This document shows, piece after piece, positions 1 through 7,241 of a DNA stretch of 14,076 bases. A program made the position numbers and the translations under genes. This stretch comes from DATGSF01 sp035302865. GTDB lineage: Bacteria; Bacteroidota; Bacteroidia; Chitinophagales; Chitinophagaceae. Position 1 is the stretch's first letter, and every line of letters begins with the position of its first letter. Under the pieces are notes generated by a model. That model searched no databases. It was not told the DNA's origin and was given only the letters and a program-made list of their open reading frames with translations. The stretch spans positions 1 to 14,076 of the forward strand of contig DATGSF010000248.1 of NCBI GenBank assembly GCA_035302865.1, in the 5' to 3' direction.

Positions 1-96
1 ATATTCATAATTATTCCTTTTTATCAGTATACCTACAAATAAAATACCATATAGGTTTAAACAGACAGATAGGCTTGTTTATTTTTCTAAGTTCAA

Positions 97-177
97 ATTA
101 TGACAGTACATAATATATTATATAAAACATTTTGACAATTCCCCTTTCAAATTGTCATAATATTTATCATTTTGACA
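97..177. repeat. Cluster of TGACA-core repeats in a non-coding end
   Basis: Four TGACA cores occur in 81 bases: direct copies at 101-105, 133-137 and 173-177, and one inverted copy at 153-157. The first and last extend to TGACAGT. CATTTTGACA is an exact 10-base direct repeat at 128-137 and 168-177. TGACAATT at 133-140 and AATTGTCA at 150-157 form an 8-bp stem with a 9-base loop. ATTATGACA at 97-105 pairs with TGTCATAAT at 153-161. The block lies 3' of the yihY stop codon. It could be a terminator or 3' UTR structure for yihY, or operators for a gene beyond the left edge. The repeats are seen directly; any function is inference. Confidence 0.5.
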
Positions 178-187
178 GTCATTGTTT

Positions 188-1177
188 TTAAACATTATCA
201 TTAAGCTCCTCATTATCAAAATGTTCAGATTCAGGATCTGCCACATATTCAGGATGTTCTTCAACAAATTCTTTCCAATTTCTTCTTGCATCAAACTCTG
301 CTAAATGCGTAGGTTCAATAGTATCTTGTCTGAATTCAATATATGCTCTAGAGAATTCAGCACCAATATATAAAATCAATGCTGAGAAATACACCCATAC
401 TAATAATATTATAATTGAACTTGCTGCCCCATATAAAGTAATAGTGTTATTACTACTCACGTATAATCCAATTCCATATTTTCCAAGCATAAACAATAGA
501 GTAGTTAATATAGCACCTGGCCATATATATTTCCATTTAATTTTCACATCTGGTAATACACGGAAAATAAACCCAAATAGAACTGTTAAAACCAAGAATA
601 TCACCACCTGACTGATCCAACTAATCATTGAGACAGGAATAAAAGGTAATAGTTCTAATAATTGTTCTCCTAAAGCCGCTAGAATAGTGTTTATAAGTAA
701 AGAAACTATCAAAATAAAACCCAAGCTTAGTATCATGAAAAAACTTAATAATCGATTTAAAATCAACTTAATAATACTTTTTTTAGCTTTTGATTTAACT
801 CCCCAGATTAAATTTAAAGAACTCTGAATTTCAATAAAAACACCAGTTCCACCAATTATTAGTGCAATTGAGGAAATTAAAGCAGCCCATCCAGAATTTT
901 CTTGTGCTTCTAATCCTTTTAAAATATTTTGTACCTGTAACGCAGTATCTGGACCAATTAAATCTTTTAACTCCATATAAATCTTACCCGAGATAGCATC
1001 TTGCCCATAAAAGGCTCCTCCAATAATTACTAATAATAACAGCATTGGAGGTAAAGAGAAAATAGTACTATAAGCCAAAGATCCACTTAGTTTCGTTGCA
1101 TTATGTTCACTAAATCCTGCTATTGCATCCAATGCTATAGCTTTAATAGATTTAAATCCTTTAATTTTGCCTGCCAT
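188..1177 (-). CDS. YihY/BrkB-family inner membrane protein
   Basis: A 329-residue multi-pass membrane protein of the YihY/virulence factor BrkB family. About six hydrophobic spans are visible, near residues 35-57, 97-117, 143-165, 185-208, 218-238 and 250-272. Family landmarks are present in order: SLAYSTIFSLPPMLLL (33-48), the QSSLNLIWGVK stretch (118-128), RVLPDVKIKW (206-215), GKYGIGLY (232-239) and YGAASS followed by WVYFSALILYIGAEF (249-275). The C-terminal 40 or so residues are hydrophilic and acid-rich, probably cytoplasmic. The family was once called ribonuclease BN in error; its molecular role is not settled, so no transport or enzymatic activity is assigned. It is transcribed divergently from xerD across 100 bases of very AT-rich sequence, which must hold promoters for both, though I could not pick out a clean Bacteroidota promoter. 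Length is normal and the gene is intact. Confidence 0.9.
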   Translation of the reverse strand: MAGKIKGFKSIKAIALDAIAGFSEHNATKLSGSLAYSTIFSLPPMLLLLVIIGGAFYGQDAISGKIYMELKDLIGPDTALQVQNILKGLEAQENSGWAALISSIALIIGGTGVFIEIQSSLNLIWGVKSKAKKSIIKLILNRLLSFFMILSLGFILIVSLLINTILAALGEQLLELLPFIPVSMISWISQVVIFLVLTVLFGFIFRVLPDVKIKWKYIWPGAILTTLLFMLGKYGIGLYVSSNNTITLYGAASSIIILLVWVYFSALILYIGAEFSRAYIEFRQDTIEPTHLAEFDARRNWKEFVEEHPEYVADPESEHFDNEELNDNV

Positions 1178-1277
1178 ATTCTTGTATTTATAAGTCTTAA
1201 AAGTAGTTAATTATTCATATTTTGCTAAAAACTACTGTTTATTTTTTAATTTTAAATAAATAATTACTCGTTAAAAT

Positions 1278-2186
1278 ATGTCCATTAATTTTCCTTATTT
1301 AAAAGAATATAAAACGTACTTAATTTTTGAATTAAATCTAGCTAATACTTCGATTAACTCTTATATTAGTGATTTAAGTCAATATGCAAGATATTTACAG
1401 AAAAGTAATGATAAAAGTTTATTAGAAGTTAAAAATAAGGATATTAGGCTTTACCTAAAAAGTATCAATGCATTAAATTTTACTGCTAGTACCCAAGCGC
1501 GTATACTTTCTTCCTTACGTTCCTATTATAAATTTTTAGAAGAAGAAGAACTCATAGAAGAAGACCCTATGCTTTTCATCCAATTACCTAAGCAAGAAAA
1601 AAAAGTACCGGAAATATTGAGTTATGAAGAAATTGAAAACTTAATAAATTCCATAGATTTGAGTGAAAAAATGGGCCATCGAGACCGTGCATTATTGGAA
1701 TTGATGTACAGTTCAGGTTTACGTGTATCTGAAGTATTAAACTTAAAAATGCAAGATTTATTTTTAGATTTAGAATATTTACAAGTTATTGGTAAAGGAA
1801 ATAAACAAAGGTTAGTCCCAGTAAATACCGATGCTATACAACAATTAAAAAACTATATAAAATTTGTAAGATCTAAGCTGACTATACAAAAAGGCAAAGA
1901 GGATTTTGTATTTCTAAATCAAAGAGGCAATCAACTTTCTAGAATATGGGTATTTAAAATAGTAAAAAAAGCAGTTGAAGATGCTAATATCAAAAAATGC
2001 GTATCTCCACATACTTTTAGACACAGCTTTGCTAGTCATCTATTAGAAGGTGGTGCTGATTTACGTATTATTCAAGAACTATTAGGTCATGTAAGCATTA
2101 AGACAACGGAAATCTACTTACATTTACAAAAAAATCATTTGGCAGAAACCATACAGCAATTTCATCCTAGATATCGAAACAATTGA
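1278..2186 (+). CDS. xerD: Tyrosine recombinase XerD
   Basis: A 302-residue tyrosine recombinase, the usual XerC/XerD length. It probably resolves chromosome dimers at the dif site before cell division. The N-terminal SAM-like DNA-binding domain covers about residues 5-90 and the catalytic domain about 110-295. All six expected catalytic residues are visible: R149 (SSGLRVSE), K173 (GKGNK), H245 and R248 (HTFRHS), H271 (LLGHVS) and the nucleophile Y280 (TTEIYLH). The end, QFHPRYRNN, resembles Bacteroidota XerD proteins. The usual T-H-V-D after the tyrosine is replaced by LHLQ, a small departure outside the catalytic set. XerC and XerD are hard to separate by sequence alone, so the D assignment is moderately sure. 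It starts a plus-strand cluster and has no adjacent att-like repeats or integrase partner, which argues against a mobile-element integrase. Confidence 0.9.
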   Translation: MSINFPYLKEYKTYLIFELNLANTSINSYISDLSQYARYLQKSNDKSLLEVKNKDIRLYLKSINALNFTASTQARILSSLRSYYKFLEEEELIEEDPMLFIQLPKQEKKVPEILSYEEIENLINSIDLSEKMGHRDRALLELMYSSGLRVSEVLNLKMQDLFLDLEYLQVIGKGNKQRLVPVNTDAIQQLKNYIKFVRSKLTIQKGKEDFVFLNQRGNQLSRIWVFKIVKKAVEDANIKKCVSPHTFRHSFASHLLEGGADLRIIQELLGHVSIKTTEIYLHLQKNHLAETIQQFHPRYRNN

Positions 2187-2207
2187 AAAAAGTAACTAAT
2201 TTAAATT

Positions 2208-2861
2208 ATGAGCAATTTTGATAAAAAAGAAAGCATATTAAAAAAGATCAAAAGTCAATTACAAGACAAAACATCCATGCCTTATCCTGAATTAGTTAAA
2301 AATAAAAAAGAGTATTTTAAAAATATTAAACCAGAAGAGCAATTAAATACCTTTAAACTAGCATTTGAAGCATTAGGAGGAATATTTTTTACCATTGATA
2401 ATTACAAATCACTTGCAAGCTATTTAATTCAATTAAAAGAAGAAAACAATTGGAACAAAATAGTATGCGCACCAAAAGATATATTTCACTTTTTATTAGA
2501 AGAGAAGTTAGATTTTATTCGAGAGCCAACAAATGATTATTCTAGGGCAGATTCTGATGCAGTTATTACTATTTGTGAAGGAGCGGTTGCTAGAACAGGA
2601 AGTTTTTTATTTTCTAGTACTATGAATAAAGGTAGAACAAGCACTATTTTATATCCAAATCATATAGTAATTTTACAGAAAGGTCAAATTTATAATGATT
2701 TATCCCATGCTTTAGTATTTCTAGAAAACAAGTACAATAATAATATCCCAAGTATGTTAAATATTACAACTGGTTCTAGCAATAACTATAATAAAACGCA
2801 TCCAAAATTACAAGGAAAATTAGGTCCACAACAATTGTTTTGTATCTATATTCAAAATTAA
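2208..2861 (+). CDS. Stand-alone LUD-domain (LutC/YkgG-like) protein
   Basis: A 217-residue protein of the LUD family (formerly DUF162), which includes LutC and the C-terminal part of LutB. Visible landmarks: a charged N-terminal helix, a nucleotide-fold-like core, ADSDAVIT (114-121) followed by CEGAVARTGS (123-132), YPNHIVIL (149-156), and a C-terminal TTGSSNNY...LGPQQLFCIYI region (187-215). In most relatives the last motif reads TGPSRTADIE; here the A-D-I-E part is missing, replaced by an asparagine-rich stretch. LutC acts with LutA and LutB in lactate oxidation, but no LutA or LutB lies nearby, so a lactate role cannot be assigned. Single LUD proteins are common in Bacteroidota and their job is unknown to me. 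The gene begins 21 bases after xerD and ends 4 bases before the QueA-like gene, so it is probably co-transcribed with both. Confidence 0.8.
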   Translation: MSNFDKKESILKKIKSQLQDKTSMPYPELVKNKKEYFKNIKPEEQLNTFKLAFEALGGIFFTIDNYKSLASYLIQLKEENNWNKIVCAPKDIFHFLLEEKLDFIREPTNDYSRADSDAVITICEGAVARTGSFLFSSTMNKGRTSTILYPNHIVILQKGQIYNDLSHALVFLENKYNNNIPSMLNITTGSSNNYNKTHPKLQGKLGPQQLFCIYIQN

Positions 2862-2865
2862 TAAA

Positions 2866-4095
2866 ATGAAAGTATTAGATTATAATTTACCAGAAAATAA
2901 AATAGCTAAACATCCTTTAAAGGATAGAAGTTCTTCAAAATTATTAATTTATAAAAATGCAAAAATTGAAGAAAGCAACTTCAAAAATCTTGCAAACTTC
3001 TTGCCTGCAAACAGTCATTTATTTATTAATAACACTAAAGTAATTCAAGCGAGAATAGCATTACAAAAATCCACAGGAGCTAAAATTGAGTTATTATTAC
3101 TTGAACCATATAACCCATCAGGAAACCCTTACGAGACTTTACATTTTTCTGATTCTGTACTTTGGAAGGCAATGATAGGAGGCGCACAAAAATTTAAAGA
3201 AGGAACAATAATATCCAAGCAAATAGAAATTGACGGAAGAAGCTTTCCTGTATTTTTCGAAAGGATTCAAAATATTAATGATGTTTTTTTAATAAAAATT
3301 CATTGGGAAAACCCTAACCCAGAATACTATACTTTTATCGACATTTTATCTTATTTAGGAGAAACTCCTATTCCACCTTATTTAAATAGAAAAGAAGATA
3401 AAATTGATAAACTTCGCTATCAAACAATTTTCGCAAAAAAAGAAGGCTCAATAGCAGCACCAACTTCCTCTTTACATTATGATGAATTGGTATTTAACAA
3501 ATTAGAAGAAAAAGGCATTCAAAAACATGCTTTAACTTTACATGTCGGAGCAGGAACATTTCTACCTATTAAAACCGAAAGAATTGAAGAGCATCTCATG
3601 CACTCTGAATGGATGGAATTAAATTTGGATATTCTTGAACAATTATTAAATATTCTAAAAAATGATGAAAAAATAATTGCTTCAGGAACGACCATGATGC
3701 GTTATTTAGAAAGTACTTATTGGTATGGAGTGTTTATTTTAAAAAAGAAACAAGACATAGACAAAATACAGCAATCTTTTATTGACAATAATAAATTAGC
3801 AGAAATAAGTGCAATAGAAAGCTTTGAAGCAATAATAGAATATTGGAAAGAAAAGAATAAGAATAAAAAAATGTTGCAAACATCCATATTTATTTATCCT
3901 GGATATAATTTTAAAATAGTGGATGCTTTAATTACCAACTTTCATCAACCCAAATCAACTCTATTGCTATTAGTTTCTGCCTTTATTGGAGAAAATTGGA
4001 AAAATGTATATGATTATGCTCTTAATAATAATTATAGATTTTTAAGTTATGGAGATAGTTCATTATTATTTAAACCTACCCAAGTTGCAGAATAA
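2866..4095 (+). CDS. Long QueA-like SAM:tRNA ribosyltransferase-isomerase
   Basis: A 409-residue member of the QueA family, which transfers and isomerises the ribosyl part of S-adenosylmethionine onto preQ1 in tRNA to form epoxyqueuosine. Family signatures run in order: DYNLPENKIAKHP (5-17), INNTKVIQARI (54-64), PIPPYL...LRYQTIFA (168-190), GSIAAPTSSLHYDE (194-207), LTLHVGAGTFLPI (223-235), MHSEW (245-249), SGTTMMRYLES (273-283), IFIYPGYNFKIVDALITNFH (341-360), STLLLLVSAFIG (364-375) and RFLSYGDSSLL (391-401). It is about 60 residues longer than E. coli QueA, mainly because of an insertion at about 285-338 between the GTT and IYPGY motifs. The normally conserved PTAGLHF is PTSSLHY. This pattern fits a second, longer QueA-like group in Bacteroidota, so whether it makes queuosine is uncertain. 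It sits between the LUD and GT2 genes with gaps of 4 and 15 bases. Confidence 0.8.
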   Translation: MKVLDYNLPENKIAKHPLKDRSSSKLLIYKNAKIEESNFKNLANFLPANSHLFINNTKVIQARIALQKSTGAKIELLLLEPYNPSGNPYETLHFSDSVLWKAMIGGAQKFKEGTIISKQIEIDGRSFPVFFERIQNINDVFLIKIHWENPNPEYYTFIDILSYLGETPIPPYLNRKEDKIDKLRYQTIFAKKEGSIAAPTSSLHYDELVFNKLEEKGIQKHALTLHVGAGTFLPIKTERIEEHLMHSEWMELNLDILEQLLNILKNDEKIIASGTTMMRYLESTYWYGVFILKKKQDIDKIQQSFIDNNKLAEISAIESFEAIIEYWKEKNKNKKMLQTSIFIYPGYNFKIVDALITNFHQPKSTLLLLVSAFIGENWKNVYDYALNNNYRFLSYGDSSLLFKPTQVAE

Positions 4096-4110
4096 AAAAT
4101 TTATAAAAGC

Positions 4111-5031
4111 ATGCCGCATAAAATCAGTATTTTAATTTTAACTTATAACAGAGCTAAAGATTTACAAGCTTTTATTGAAAATATTGCACTTCAAGAAGAT
4201 TTAGATTCTTACGTTGGAGAAATATTAATTTTAAATAATAACTCTACTGAGGATTATTCAGAAGTAGAAAGATGCATAGAAACGCATTCTAAACTACCCA
4301 TAAAATATATTTTCCATAAAGAAAATTTAGGAGTATCTAAAGGAAGAAATTACTTATTTAATATTGCTCAGTACCCTTATCTTTTAGTTTTGGATGATGA
4401 TATGGAATTTCCCGAAAAAAATGCAATAAAGAATTTATCATTATTATGGGAGAAAGAACAATTTAAAAATAAAAAAATAGGGATTATAACCTTTGGGGTA
4501 TTTTATTATCACAATAAAGAAAGGCAAAAAAGTGCCTTACCTCATAAAAAGTATAATAAATATAAAGATAAGGAGTGGTTTTATACCTATTATTATGCTG
4601 GAGGTGCGAACATTATGAAAAAAAGTTTAATTGATGAAATTGGCTATTATCCTGAAAATTTTTTTTATGGTATGGAAGAATACGATTATAGCTATAAAAT
4701 GATAAGAAAAGGCTATAGTTTAGCTTACGATGGCACTGTAAATGTTTTACATAAAGAATCCCCCGGAGGACGTATCAATAATAAAGAAAAAGTAGCTATG
4801 ATGTGGTACAACAAAAGTGTTGTAGCATGGAAATATTTACCTAAAAAGTATTATTTTTCTACAGCATTTTTATGGAGTTTATTTTATTTAAAAGAAACCA
4901 GAGGGGACTTTAGAGGATTCTTCAAAACTTGGAAGAAAATAAAAAGTATTCCAAAAACGATTAATACTGAAAAATTAGACGAGAAAGCCTTATCTTATTT
5001 AAAATCTGTTGAAGCACGTTTGTGGTACTAA
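4111..5031 (+). CDS. Family 2 glycosyltransferase (GT-A fold)
   Basis: A 306-residue GT2-family glycosyltransferase, likely cytoplasmic or membrane-associated, using a nucleotide-sugar donor. The N-terminal strand and donor site read ISILILTYNR (5-14) and LILNNNSTE (39-47). GVSKGRN (74-80) precedes the metal-binding LVLDDDME motif (92-99, with aspartates 95-97). The acceptor half has AGGANIMKKSLIDEIGYYPENFF (163-185; IMKK is near 168), then EEYD (189-192), the usual place of the catalytic base, and H214 in VLHKES. The organisation resembles rhamnosyl- and galactosyl-type GT2 enzymes, but donor and acceptor cannot be read from the sequence. There is no convincing transmembrane span; a short hydrophobic patch with aromatic residues lies near 247-260. 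It is the last gene of the plus-strand cluster and ends just before a strong hairpin. No polysaccharide cluster surrounds it. Confidence 0.85.
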   Translation: MPHKISILILTYNRAKDLQAFIENIALQEDLDSYVGEILILNNNSTEDYSEVERCIETHSKLPIKYIFHKENLGVSKGRNYLFNIAQYPYLLVLDDDMEFPEKNAIKNLSLLWEKEQFKNKKIGIITFGVFYYHNKERQKSALPHKKYNKYKDKEWFYTYYYAGGANIMKKSLIDEIGYYPENFFYGMEEYDYSYKMIRKGYSLAYDGTVNVLHKESPGGRINNKEKVAMMWYNKSVVAWKYLPKKYYFSTAFLWSLFYLKETRGDFRGFFKTWKKIKSIPKTINTEKLDEKALSYLKSVEARLWY

Positions 5032-5035
5032 TAAA

Positions 5036-5078
5036 AAATGTCTTAAAACATTATTTATCATAACATTTTAAGACATTT
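5036..5078. terminator. Hairpin terminator between convergent genes
   Basis: AAATGTCTTAAAA at 5036-5048 and its exact reverse complement at 5066-5078 form a 13-bp stem with a 17-base loop. It begins 4 bases after the stop of the GT2 gene and ends 29 bases from the stop of murA. On the minus strand the stem runs into a T-rich tail (positions 5038 down to about 5031), so it best fits termination of murA transcription. On the plus strand the tail is mixed A/T, so termination of the GT2 transcript is probably weaker. The stem is seen; bidirectional use is inferred. Confidence 0.7.
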
Positions 5079-5107
5079 AAATGTACCATATATTTAAAAA
5101 TATATTT

Positions 5108-6418
5108 TTAATCTATCCTTTGAATAGAAGCTCCTAATCTTCTTAATCTTTCATCTATATTTTGGTATCCTCTATCAATTTGATCTATATTATCAATTCG
5201 ACTTGTACCTTCAGCAGATAATGCTGCAATAAGTAAGGCTACTCCTGCACGAATATCAGGAGAAGTCATTCTAATTCCTCTTAATTGCGTTTCTCTATTT
5301 AAACCCATTACTACAGCTCTATGTGGGTCACATAAAACAATTTGAGCTCCCATATCAATTAATTTATCTACAAAAAACAAGCGACTTTCAAACATTTTTT
5401 GATGAATCATTACATTACCCTTTGCTTGAATTGCAAGCACTAGAAGTACACTTAATAAATCTGGAGAAACTCCTGGCCAAGGATGATCATTTATGTTCAA
5501 AATAGAGCCATCTATATAATTTTGTACTTGATAGCTATCCACTGCAGGCACAAAAATATCATCTCCTTTAATATGCAATTCCATTCCCATTTTTCTAAAA
5601 ACGGATGGTAACATCCCCAAATGTTCTACATTAGCATTTTTAATTAATAAAGAGCTTTGTGTCATACCAGCTAAAGCAATAAAAGACCCTACTTCAATCA
5701 TGTCAGCTAATAAAGTATGTTCACAAGCATGAAGCTCCTCTACACCTTCAATATGCAATAAGTTACTACCAATTCCAGATATCTTTGCTCCCATGCTATT
5801 CAGCATTTTGCATAATTGTTGAATATAGGGTTCACAAGCAGCATTATAAATCTCAGTCTTTCCTTTTGCTTTAACAGCAGCCATAATAATATTTGCTGTT
5901 CCAGTTACAGAAGGTTCATCTAATAATAATTTTGTACCTTTAAGCCCATTTGGAGCAGTTAATACAAATTCTTTTACCCCTTGATGATAAACGAAGTTAA
6001 CACCTAAAGCTTCTAAACCACGAATATGTGTGTCCAATCTTCTTCGTCCTATTTTATCACCGCCTGGTTGTGGTAGGAATGTTTTACCATATCGTGCAAT
6101 TAAAGGTCCTGCAAGCATGACTGCACCTCTTAATCTTCCTGCATTATTTTTATATTCCTCACTTTGTAAATAAGAGACATTAACATCTATTGCTTGAAAA
6201 GAATAAGAGTTATTTCCCAAATCCTCAACTTCTACTCCTAAATCTTTTAATAATTGAATCAAAAGATTTACATCCAAAATATCTGGAATTTTATGAATTA
6301 CTACCTTTTCTTTTGTTAATAAAACAGCACATAAAATCTGCAATGCCTCATTTTTTGCTCCTTGTGGTTCTATTTCTCCTTGCAATCTCTTACCACCTTC
6401 AATTATAAATGATCCCAT
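5108..6418 (-). CDS. murA: UDP-N-acetylglucosamine 1-carboxyvinyltransferase MurA
   Basis: A 436-residue MurA, the cytoplasmic enzyme that adds enolpyruvate from PEP to UDP-GlcNAc, the first committed step of peptidoglycan synthesis. Visible features: GAKNEALQ with K22 and N23 (UDP-GlcNAc/PEP site), GRLRGAVMLAGPLIARYGK (94-112), the active-site loop PGGDKIGRRRLDTH (118-131), GTANIIMAA, MFESRLFFVDKLIDMGA, and SPDIRAGVALLIAAL near the C-terminus. The loop residue equal to E. coli Cys115 is Asp121. That swap is known from other MurA enzymes to remove the cysteine fosfomycin attacks while keeping activity. The start at 6418 (MGSFIIEGG) matches the family; a longer in-frame start at 6475 would overlap map by 41 bases with a lysine-rich extension not seen in MurA. 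It follows map with a 16-base gap and ends before the 5036-5078 hairpin. Confidence 0.95.
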   Translation of the reverse strand: MGSFIIEGGKRLQGEIEPQGAKNEALQILCAVLLTKEKVVIHKIPDILDVNLLIQLLKDLGVEVEDLGNNSYSFQAIDVNVSYLQSEEYKNNAGRLRGAVMLAGPLIARYGKTFLPQPGGDKIGRRRLDTHIRGLEALGVNFVYHQGVKEFVLTAPNGLKGTKLLLDEPSVTGTANIIMAAVKAKGKTEIYNAACEPYIQQLCKMLNSMGAKISGIGSNLLHIEGVEELHACEHTLLADMIEVGSFIALAGMTQSSLLIKNANVEHLGMLPSVFRKMGMELHIKGDDIFVPAVDSYQVQNYIDGSILNINDHPWPGVSPDLLSVLLVLAIQAKGNVMIHQKMFESRLFFVDKLIDMGAQIVLCDPHRAVVMGLNRETQLRGIRMTSPDIRAGVALLIAALSAEGTSRIDNIDQIDRGYQNIDERLRRLGASIQRID

Positions 6419-6434
6419 AATATTTTTTAAAATT

Positions 6435-7241
6435 TTAAGTATATAAATAAGGATTTTTCTTCTCAGCCTCTTCAATAATTGAAAAATCTGATAATATAAG
6501 GGCTTTATCCTTTTTCACACAAACATTATGTTCAAAATGAACTGAAGGTTTCCCATCTACCGTACGAATAGTCCAACCATCCTTATCTGTATAAATATGT
6601 CTTGTTCCTAAATTAATCATAGGCTCAATAGCTAAAATCATATTTTCCTTAAGTCTTTTACCTGATCCTCTTCTACCATAATTTGGTATTTGAGGGTCGT
6701 CATGTAAATTCCTTCCAACACCATGCCCTACCAATTCTCTTACAACACCATATTTATATTTTCCAAAAGTTGCATTCTCAATTGCAAAACCAATATCACC
6801 TACTCTTTTACCCAGAACTGCTTGTTCAATTCCTAAATATAAAGAAGCTTTCGTTCTATCTACAAGGTCTTTTACTTCTTGTTCAGCTTCACCAACAATA
6901 AAAGTATAAGCATGATCACCATGAAATTTATTTTTATAAACTCCACAATCTATAGATAAAACATCTCCTGGACGTACTTCATAATTCGAAGGAAATCCAT
7001 GAACTACAGCATCATTCACTGAAATACATAAGCTATAAGGAAACTCATTTCCTGGCTCACCATAACCTTTAAAAGAAGGAACTGCTCCATGATCTCGAAT
7101 AAAAGCTTCTGCTAATTCATCCATTTTTAAGGTGCTCATTCCTTCTTTTATTTCTTCAGCTAACATTTTTAATGTTTTACTTACTAACAATGCACTTTCT
7201 TTTTGAATATTTACTTCCTCATCGGAATAAAATTTTCTCAT
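6435..7241 (-). CDS. map: Type I methionine aminopeptidase
   Basis: A 268-residue methionine aminopeptidase that removes the initiator methionine from new proteins in the cytoplasm. The pita-bread fold's five metal ligands are all present: D98 (SIDCG), D109 (HGDHAYTF), H173 (GHGVG), E206 (AIEPM) and E237 (HFEHN). The substrate-contacting H81 (VVHGFP) and H180 (NLHDDPQIPNYG) are also there. Length matches the bacterial type I class, with a short C-terminal tail ending NPYLYT. The ATG overlaps the TGA of the upstream CNNM-type gene in an ATGA arrangement at 7238-7241, which suggests translational coupling. murA follows after 16 bases. Map, murA and the transporter look like one operon of essential or near-essential functions. 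Confidence 0.96.
   Translation of the reverse strand: MRKFYSDEEVNIQKESALLVSKTLKMLAEEIKEGMSTLKMDELAEAFIRDHGAVPSFKGYGEPGNEFPYSLCISVNDAVVHGFPSNYEVRPGDVLSIDCGVYKNKFHGDHAYTFIVGEAEQEVKDLVDRTKASLYLGIEQAVLGKRVGDIGFAIENATFGKYKYGVVRELVGHGVGRNLHDDPQIPNYGRRGSGKRLKENMILAIEPMINLGTRHIYTDKDGWTIRTVDGKPSVHFEHNVCVKKDKALILSDFSIIEEAEKKNPYLYT

Noticed and set aside
1278..2186. Tyrosine recombinase as sign of a mobile element
   Set aside because: Catalytic numbering and length match housekeeping XerD, and there are no att-like repeats, tRNA or phage genes beside it.
2208..2861. Lactate-utilisation operon (LutABC)
   Set aside because: Only a LutC-like domain is present; no iron-sulfur LutA or LutB is encoded nearby.
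5323..5505. Plus-strand open frame of 60 codons
   Set aside because: It lies wholly inside murA on the opposite strand, and its translation shows no family features.
6190..6408. Plus-strand open frame of 72 codons
   Set aside because: Antisense shadow of the murA N-terminal region; leucine-rich only because of the opposite-strand codons.
6683..6901. Plus-strand open frame of 72 codons
   Set aside because: Antisense shadow of map, which has all its metal ligands in frame.
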